A DNA stretch of 19,443 nucleotides, taken from positions 1-19,443 of the forward strand of contig JAQTMA010000023.1 of assembly GCA_028714615.1 (NCBI GenBank), given 5' to 3'. Position 1 is the stretch's first letter; each line of letters begins with the position of its first letter. Positions 14,204 through 19,443 of this stretch are shown one piece after another. The notes beneath the pieces were generated by a model that saw only the letters and a program-made list of their open reading frames with translations, was not told where the DNA came from and made no database searches. Position numbers and translations under genes: made by a program. This DNA is from Anaerolineaceae bacterium (GTDB taxonomy: Bacteria; Chloroflexota; Anaerolineae; Anaerolineales; Anaerolineaceae).

Positions 14204-16645
14204 ATGAGTCTGACTTCCACCCATGCCACCCCTGCAGAGAAAACCCGGTCTTTCGGACTGATCGAAACAATTTTCGACCTGGCCTTGATCGTATTGATCT
14301 TTTTGGGCATCATCTTCCGCTTCGGATGGACGAACTGGAGCCAGGGCGCTAACTTGCACCCGGATGAGTACGGTTTGACCAACACCCTGACCCAATTGCG
14401 CCTTCCCTCCAGTCTGGGTGACTACTTCAACACCCGTATTTCACCTCTTAGTCCCTACACGAAATACGGATTGACTGGTTTTAAAATTGCAGATGGTCCC
14501 GATAACGGCATGCGTTGGGGCCAGTGGCCGATCATTGTTCTACGCGCGGCCGCCGAGCTGACCAGGAACACCGGTTACAGTGAATTGCGCCTGATGGGGA
14601 GGAGTGTATCGGCGCTGCTCGACACCTTCTCGATTTTGTTGATCGGACTGACCGGCAGGCGCTTATACGGACGGCGTACCGGTTTACTAGCCACGGCGCT
14701 TAGCGCCTTGGCGGTCCTGCAAATCCAATCCTCTCATTTTATGACGGTTGATGCCTTCGGGACGTTGTTTACCTGCCTGGTATTGTATGCAGGCGTCCGC
14801 ATCACACAGACCCCGGGCCTGGTACGATCGCCGAGGCGCCCCACCGCACGTCCCCGGGATCGTCAGGATTATTGGCCGAACCACTCGATATGGAAATGGT
14901 ACCTGTTGTTTGGAGTAGCCTTGGGTATGGCATTGGCTTCACGCATCAATTTGCTTCCCCTGGGTGGGATGATCCTGGTCGCAGCTTTTTTGAGCATTGC
15001 CCCGCTAACCTTGCGTACATCTCGCGACCTGGACCGCATCGCTATGTGGACGCTTGTCTTTCTGATGGTGGTATTGTTGAGCGCTGCAGTGACATTTCGC
15101 TTAACTCAACCGATGAGCTTCCGCGCTGCCAGCGGGGACACCTCCCTGTTTACCATGCACCTCAATCCGGAGTGGACGAACAGCTTGAAAGCTGCTCAGC
15201 TCGAATCCAGCGGCATCGGAGGCGGACCACCTTCGGAACAATGGGCGAACCGTCCGATCATTACATTTCCACTGGCAAATATGGTGCTGTGGGGATTAGG
15301 TTTGCCGCTAGGGATTGCCGCGTGGTACGGGTTCGCCTGGGCTTTGTATCAAACTTTGCGCGGTCATCTAGCCTGGTCCGCCCATTTACTGCCGTTGATC
15401 TGGGTCGGCGGCTATTTCTCCTTTATGGCAACCCGTTGGGTAAAATCGATCCGGTACTTCCTACCGATCTACCCATTCTTATGTCTTTTCGCTGCCTGGG
15501 CGCTGATCGAATTGTGGAAGGTCTGGAGCAATCAGCAAGCGCTACAGAATCAACTGCTTCCTCGCCGACGGCTACGCTACCCGGTGGTTCCCACAATCGC
15601 TACTGTGCTCGTGATAGTGGGAACGCTCATCTGGGCAAGCGCATTTGTCCAGGCGGTTTATCGTACCGATCACACCCGTATCCAGGCTTCAAAATGGATG
15701 GTCACGAACATTCCCGCAACGTTTCAAATCACCCTTGGAACGGCAGCAGGCATGCTGCCACAGCCAGTTGCTGCAGTAAACGGTTTGACCGTTACCGCCC
15801 GCGTCCCCTATTCCCAGGAATTCACGGCTCTCGCCTCAGGTAGCTTAAACACCCTTGCCATCCCCCACGTGGTGGCATTGGGCTCGTCTGCAAAGAACCC
15901 GCAGTTAGAAGTTGTCATTGCCCGCGATGCCGCAGGCACGCAAGCCATCGACCGGGCTGATGTTCTGCTCGAAGGGCCACCAACCGGTTCGAGCGGCGCA
16001 TCCGCTCATGGCCGGTTCCTGGGTGCGTCGTTGGCCCAAGGGGAACGGTACTTCTTGATCGCCCGGTTGCTCGCCGGTGATGCCGTCCGGATTGCACGCT
16101 CCGTTATCTCCAATGAGACCTGGGATGAGGGTTTACCGGTTCCTGTATTGGGTGCTGGTTCCTGCAATGAGCTGTACACCTGTATCGAAATGCAGGTACA
16201 TTGGCCAGATAGTGTCGAAAAGCGCAGTATGTTCTTGAGCAACTTGTCGCAGGTGGATTACATCGTACTTCCCAGCCAACGCAGGATTTGGAGCTCGTCG
16301 CGCCTTCCGCTGACCTATCCGATGACAATGGAGTATTACCGGGCGTTATTCGACGGCCGTCTGGGGTTTGACCTGGTCGAGCAAACCTCCGCTCCTTTGC
16401 GCATCGGCCCGGCGTACATCTCCGATCTGGCCGGGAGCATTGCCTGGGGTAAACCACCGCCACTCCCGGTGTTCAATTACAGTCCGTTCGCAGCGGAGGA
16501 AGCATTCAGCGTTTATGACCACCCACCAGTATGGATCTTTAAAAAACGGGCGGATTTTAGCATCGTGAATGCAGAGCGGATTTTGGGGGCGATAGATTTA
16601 AACAAGGTTGTAGTGCAATCCCCAAGAAACGCCACGTGGCACTGA
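14204..16645 (+). CDS. GT-C fold glycosyltransferase, PMT/ArnT-like
   Basis: An 813-residue multi-pass membrane protein, predicted to use a lipid-linked sugar donor outside the membrane. The first helix (about 23-40) is followed by NLHPDEYG, where Asp54/Glu55 occupy the catalytic acidic position of the GT-C first loop. Further helices include segments near 145-180 (TGLLATALSALAVLQIQSSH), 226-262, 278-300, 358-385 and 398-445. The motif VKSIRYFLPIYPFLCLFAAWAL is typical of the ArnT/PMT group. After the last helix (about 470-490) comes a long soluble tail of roughly 320 residues without an obvious domain, likely outside the cell. The acceptor is unknown: protein, lipid or glycan. No SD is seen at the ATG. 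The next gene, clpC, is convergent and shares a terminator. Confidence 0.87.
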   Translation: MSLTSTHATPAEKTRSFGLIETIFDLALIVLIFLGIIFRFGWTNWSQGANLHPDEYGLTNTLTQLRLPSSLGDYFNTRISPLSPYTKYGLTGFKIADGPDNGMRWGQWPIIVLRAAAELTRNTGYSELRLMGRSVSALLDTFSILLIGLTGRRLYGRRTGLLATALSALAVLQIQSSHFMTVDAFGTLFTCLVLYAGVRITQTPGLVRSPRRPTARPRDRQDYWPNHSIWKWYLLFGVALGMALASRINLLPLGGMILVAAFLSIAPLTLRTSRDLDRIAMWTLVFLMVVLLSAAVTFRLTQPMSFRAASGDTSLFTMHLNPEWTNSLKAAQLESSGIGGGPPSEQWANRPIITFPLANMVLWGLGLPLGIAAWYGFAWALYQTLRGHLAWSAHLLPLIWVGGYFSFMATRWVKSIRYFLPIYPFLCLFAAWALIELWKVWSNQQALQNQLLPRRRLRYPVVPTIATVLVIVGTLIWASAFVQAVYRTDHTRIQASKWMVTNIPATFQITLGTAAGMLPQPVAAVNGLTVTARVPYSQEFTALASGSLNTLAIPHVVALGSSAKNPQLEVVIARDAAGTQAIDRADVLLEGPPTGSSGASAHGRFLGASLAQGERYFLIARLLAGDAVRIARSVISNETWDEGLPVPVLGAGSCNELYTCIEMQVHWPDSVEKRSMFLSNLSQVDYIVLPSQRRIWSSSRLPLTYPMTMEYYRALFDGRLGFDLVEQTSAPLRIGPAYISDLAGSIAWGKPPPLPVFNYSPFAAEEAFSVYDHPPVWIFKKRADFSIVNAERILGAIDLNKVVVQSPRNATWH

Positions 16646-16649
16646 CAAC

Positions 16650-16688
16650 AAAAAAGGATCGAGCCGATATATTGGCCGATCCTTTTTT
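16650..16688. terminator. Bidirectional intrinsic terminator between GT-C gene and clpC
   Basis: AAAAAAGGATCG (16650-16661) is perfectly inverted with CGATCCTTTTTT (16677-16688), with an inner GCC/GGC extension (16663-16665/16674-16676) and an 8-base loop. It has a T6 tract on each strand, so it can end both the plus-strand GT-C transcript (stop at 16645) and the minus-strand clpC transcript (stop at 16703). Confidence 0.92.
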
Positions 16689-16702
16689 GAACCGCTCAGG
16701 CG

Positions 16703-19189
16703 TTACTCAGTCAGTGTGGTCGCGCTGGTGTTTACGTCTTCGAGTTTAATCGGCTCGGAGGTGCGGAAAACCAGGATGTCTTCTTTTTCATCTACATCCA
16801 CCCAAACTGTCTCGCCGTTTTTAAACTCACCGGACAGTACACGGATCGAGAGCGGACTCTCGACATGTTTCTGTAAGGCGCGCCGCAGCGGGCGGGCGCC
16901 AAAGTTCGGATCATATCCGGCATTGGCCAGCCACTCGCGGGCGGACTCGGTTAGTAAAACCTTCAAGCCATTCTCTGCCAGGCGTCCTTGGATCTCTTTC
17001 ATCTGGATGTCGACGATGTAGCGCATCTGGTCCAGGGTCAGCGGTGAGAACATAATGACCTCATCGATGCGGTTGAGGAACTCCGGGCGGAAGGTGCTCT
17101 TTAACGCTTGCTCGATCTTATCGTGCGCCTGGCGCTCCTCGTCCGAATCGGTGCGCTGCAGGAAACCCAGGGTGCCGCCTTTACGGACAAATTCCGTTCC
17201 CAGGTTGCTGGTCATGATCAGTACCGTGTTGCGGAAGTCGACCACGCGGCCTTGACCATCGGTCAGGCGACCGTCATCGAGGATCTGCAACAATGCATTC
17301 CAAACCTCAGGGTGAGCCTTCTCAATCTCATCGAAGAGCACCACCCGGTAAGGCCGGCGACGGATGGCTTCGGTTAACTGGCCGCCTTCCTCGTAACCCA
17401 CATATCCCGGCGGAGCGCCAAACAGGCGCGAGACGGTATGTTGTTCACGGTATTCGCTCATATCAATGCGCACCAGTGATTCTTCATCGCCAAAGAGGAA
17501 ATTGGCCAGCGCGCGGGCCAGCTCGGTCTTGCCAACGCCGGACGGACCGATAAAGATAAACGACCCAATCGGGCGACGAGGATCCTTCATGCCAGACCGA
17601 GCACGACGGATCGCATCCGAGATGGCGCCCAGGGCTTCATCTTGGCCAATGATTCGTTCGTGCAGGCTGGCTTCCATGTGCAGCAGTTTTTCGGATTCTG
17701 TTTCCATCATTTGGTTAACCGGGATGCCGGTCCACTGAGCGATAACTTCGGCGATGTCGTTGACATCCACCACCTCGTCCAATTGGTGTTCTGCCTCCCA
17801 AGAGTCACGTTTTTCATTGAATTCCGTCTCGATGCGCAAACGCTCGGCCTTCTTCTTCGCGGCGCGTTCGTAATCGCGTTCGACCCCGGCTTGCTCTTCT
17901 TCTGCTGCTAACCGGTCGATCTCGGTTTTCAGTGCTTTCAGCTCAGCCGGTAGGGAGAACAGGGTCATCCGCAGTTTGGCAGCAGCTTCATCCATCAAGT
18001 CGATGGCTTTGTCAGGCAGATGCCGGTCGGTAACATAGCGGGCCGACAGACGCGCTGCAGACACCAGAGCCTCATCGGAGAAACGAACCTTATGGTGCGC
18101 CTCATAGCGGTCACGTAACCCCCGCAGCATCGAAATGGTATCATCCACGCTCGGTTCTTCCACGTAAACCGGAGCAAAACGGCGCTCGAGAGCGGCATCC
18201 TTCTCGATGTGCTTGTGGAACTCATCCAGCGTGGTGGCGCCAACGCACTGTAGTTCGCCGCGCGCCAGGGCTGGTTTCAGCATGTTGGATGCATCCATGG
18301 CGCCTTGTGCGGCGCCGGCGCCGATCACGGTATGCAGTTCATCGATGAACAGGATGATCTCGCCGGCAGAGCGCTGAATTTCTTCAATCGCTGCTTTCAG
18401 GCGTTCTTCAAATTCACCACGGAACCGCGAACCGGCAATCATAGCACCCAGGTCGAGGGCAACTACGCGTTTACCGATAAGGATCTCGGGGACATCATTG
18501 GCAGCGATTTTTTGCGCCAATCCTTCTACGATGGCGGTTTTCCCCACGCCAGCTTCACCGATCAATACCGGGTTATTCTTGGTACGGCGCGACAGGATCT
18601 GCATGACGCGCAGGATCTCTTGATCGCGACCAATGACCGGATCTAGCTTGCCTTCCCGGGCCATCTGGGAGAGGTCGCGAGAGTATTTCTCGAGGGTGCG
18701 ATAGCGAGTCTCCGCCTGGGGATCTGTCACCCGTTGGCCGCCTCGCATCTGTTGAATGGCTTCATACACACGGTCGCGCGTCAGGCCAGCGCCTTCTAAC
18801 AGGCGGGCTGCTGGGGTGTTGCGCTCGCTCAGGATTGCCAGGAAGAGGTGTTCGGTTGAGATGTAATCGTCTTTCAGCCGGTTAGCTTCTTCGTTGGCAA
18901 GGTCAATGATACGCTTAACGCGTGGGGTTATGAAGATCTGCCCCGCCCCGCCCCCAAAGATATTGGCTTTCGGGCTGGTGCGGAGAATATAATCCAACCG
19001 CTCCGAGAGAGCGGCTGAATCGATCTTCAAGTATTCGAGAATCTGTGGAATTACACCTTGCGGCTGCTCGATCAATGCCAGCAGGATATGTTCCGTATCG
19101 ATCTGGTTATGGCCATAGCGCTGGATGATCTCGGCCGCCCGTTGTGCGGCTTCTTGGGCGCGCTCCGTAAATCGGTCAAATCTCATCAT
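16703..19189 (-). CDS. clpC: ATP-dependent Clp protease ATP-binding subunit ClpC
   Basis: An 828-residue double AAA+ unfoldase that feeds proteins to ClpP. The N-terminal domain (1-145) has two Clp_N repeats with matching [10 protein letters not shown] and [11 protein letters not shown]1 has Walker A GEAGVGKT (211-218) and Walker B FIDE (281-284). A short coiled linker (about 415-465) fits ClpC and is far shorter than the ClpB middle domain. D2 has Walker A GPSGVGKT (548-555), Walker B LFDE (618-621) and [14 protein letters not shown] Leu-Gly-Phe tripeptide in GGTLGFLQ (674-676) lies where the ClpP-binding loop is expected, favouring ClpC over ClpB. The start could be either of two adjacent ATGs (19189 or 19186); neither has a well-spaced SD. 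Upstream lie a TATAAT and a palindrome, but no CIRCE element and no clear CtsR box. Confidence 0.96.
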   Translation of the reverse strand: MMRFDRFTERAQEAAQRAAEIIQRYGHNQIDTEHILLALIEQPQGVIPQILEYLKIDSAALSERLDYILRTSPKANIFGGGAGQIFITPRVKRIIDLANEEANRLKDDYISTEHLFLAILSERNTPAARLLEGAGLTRDRVYEAIQQMRGGQRVTDPQAETRYRTLEKYSRDLSQMAREGKLDPVIGRDQEILRVMQILSRRTKNNPVLIGEAGVGKTAIVEGLAQKIAANDVPEILIGKRVVALDLGAMIAGSRFRGEFEERLKAAIEEIQRSAGEIILFIDELHTVIGAGAAQGAMDASNMLKPALARGELQCVGATTLDEFHKHIEKDAALERRFAPVYVEEPSVDDTISMLRGLRDRYEAHHKVRFSDEALVSAARLSARYVTDRHLPDKAIDLMDEAAAKLRMTLFSLPAELKALKTEIDRLAAEEEQAGVERDYERAAKKKAERLRIETEFNEKRDSWEAEHQLDEVVDVNDIAEVIAQWTGIPVNQMMETESEKLLHMEASLHERIIGQDEALGAISDAIRRARSGMKDPRRPIGSFIFIGPSGVGKTELARALANFLFGDEESLVRIDMSEYREQHTVSRLFGAPPGYVGYEEGGQLTEAIRRRPYRVVLFDEIEKAHPEVWNALLQILDDGRLTDGQGRVVDFRNTVLIMTSNLGTEFVRKGGTLGFLQRTDSDEERQAHDKIEQALKSTFRPEFLNRIDEVIMFSPLTLDQMRYIVDIQMKEIQGRLAENGLKVLLTESAREWLANAGYDPNFGARPLRRALQKHVESPLSIRVLSGEFKNGETVWVDVDEKEDILVFRTSEPIKLEDVNTSATTLTE

Positions 19190-19208
19190 AATGGTTTGTT
19201 TTCCTTAT

Positions 19209-19227
19209 ACAAGTCAAGGGAACTTGT
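19209..19227. promoter_or_regulatory. Candidate operator palindrome in the clpC leader
   Basis: ACAAGT (19209-19214) and ACTTGT (19222-19227) form a perfect 6-base inverted repeat around a 7-base spacer. It begins at the predicted transcription start (about 19228) and extends into the 5' leader. That position suits a repressor. It differs from CIRCE (TTAGCACTC-N9-GAGTGCTAA), from CtsR heptads, and from HAIR, whose arms have the opposite orientation. Confidence 0.45.
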
Positions 19228-19234
19228 GACCGGA

Positions 19235-19240
19235 ATTATA
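19235..19240 (-). promoter_or_regulatory. -10 box of clpC
   Basis: TATAAT on the minus strand, giving a leader of about 39 bases before the ATG at 19189. I see no good -35 hexamer at 16-18 bases. Confidence 0.5.
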
Positions 19241-19297
19241 TCATCCGTAGTATAAACAGGACGATAACACCTTATTAGAATTATATATGAAGTAGTC

Positions 19298-19330
19298 AAA
19301 GCTGATCCGCGAAATTCGCGGATCAGCTTT
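19298..19330 (-). terminator. Strong hairpin after the nagA-like gene
   Basis: AAAGCTGATCCGCGAA (19298-19313) and TTCGCGGATCAGCTTT (19315-19330) form a perfect 16-base inverted repeat around one base, folding with a small loop. It starts at the stop codon of the gene at the window edge. The T tract is short: three T on the minus strand, four on the plus strand. It is probably a rho-independent terminator, and it also isolates the clpC promoter from upstream transcription. Confidence 0.75.
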
Positions 19331-19443
19331 TAAACCTCATAAACAATTTCACCTCCTACCACTGTCATATAGACATTGAAATCGTCATCCAGCAAGACCA
19401 GATCGGCATCCTTCCCCACCTCCAGGCTGCCTTTGCTTGCCGA
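19330..19443 (-). CDS. nagA: Probable N-acetylglucosamine-6-phosphate deacetylase, C-terminal end
   Basis: Only the last 37 codons are in the window, read on the minus strand up to the TAA at 19330-19332. They encode GSLEVGKDADLVLLDDD followed by FNVYMTVVGGEIVYEV, the C-terminal small beta-sandwich of metal-dependent amidohydrolases. The G-x-L/I-x-x-G-x-D-A-D-L-V-x-L-D run followed by NV-x-x-T-V-V-x-G is most like NagA, which deacetylates GlcNAc-6-phosphate in amino-sugar use. Other amidohydrolases (dihydroorotase, adenine deaminase, imidazolonepropionase) share part of this pattern, so the name rests on a short stretch. The catalytic domain lies outside. Confidence 0.65.
   Translation of the reverse strand, partial: SASKGSLEVGKDADLVLLDDDFNVYMTVVGGEIVYEV

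Noticed and set aside
14872..15843. A long open frame (323 codons) on the plus strand.
   Set aside because: It lies wholly inside the GT-C gene in another frame. Its translation lacks hydrophobic periodicity or any motif, while the GT-C frame encodes clear membrane helices.
19190..19297. CIRCE, HAIR or CtsR operator upstream of clpC.
   Set aside because: None of the known consensus sequences is present; only the different ACAAGT-N7-ACTTGT palindrome is seen.

Overview
This window reads as ordinary chromosomal DNA from a bacterium, most likely a member of the Chloroflexota close to Anaerolineae. That placement is an inference from protein style: a LysM/C39-like secreted protein, a MoxR-DUF58-DUF4129 cluster, an MshA-like GT4 enzyme, a large GT-C mannosyltransferase-like protein, and scarce Shine-Dalgarno sequences. 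No rRNA or other phylogenetic marker was compared. There is no phage, transposon, CRISPR array or toxin-antitoxin gene. Coding density is high, and no gene-free stretch exceeds about 210 bases; the longest is 2612-2819, which holds a terminator and a promoter.

Layout. (1) 1-2611: the 3' nearly-complete part of DNA polymerase IV (dinB), a convergent GT4 glycosyltransferase, and tRNA-Thr(CGT) with an extended -10 promoter and an intrinsic terminator. (2) 2820-4701, plus strand: a small alpha/beta hydrolase, uridine kinase (udk) and an overlapping VTT/DedA-like membrane protein. (3) 4747-8349, minus strand: a tightly coupled MoxR ATPase - DUF58 - membrane DUF4129 operon. Upstream of it on the same strand lies a secreted C39-like protein with three LysM repeats (8440-9738). 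(4) 9780-11726: rsmG (plus) converging on and overlapping recF (minus). A 7-bp tandem repeat array sits upstream of recF. (5) 11824-14096, minus strand: peptide deformylase, then a protein joining a cyclic-nucleotide-binding domain to two membrane-plus-bPH modules. (6) 14204-16645: a GT-C glycosyltransferase, followed by a bidirectional terminator shared with clpC. (7) 16703-19189: clpC on the minus strand, with a palindrome at its predicted transcription start. The window closes with the C-terminal end of a probable nagA.

The genes are mostly housekeeping: DNA damage bypass and repair (dinB, recF), rRNA modification and protein maturation (rsmG, def), proteolysis (clpC), nucleotide salvage (udk), amino-sugar use (nagA) and cell-envelope work (GT4, GT-C, MoxR cluster, LysM protein, VTT protein). 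I did not find a convincing new defence or mobile system. The most distinctive signals are at the expression level. A 17-base string that places a perfect -10 box exactly six bases before ATG precedes two unrelated genes (udk, rsmG), and a third gene (12396-14096) has the same geometry, which suggests leaderless mRNAs. The other signals are the heptad repeat near recF, the cyclic-nucleotide/bPH fusion and the clpC operator-like palindrome.
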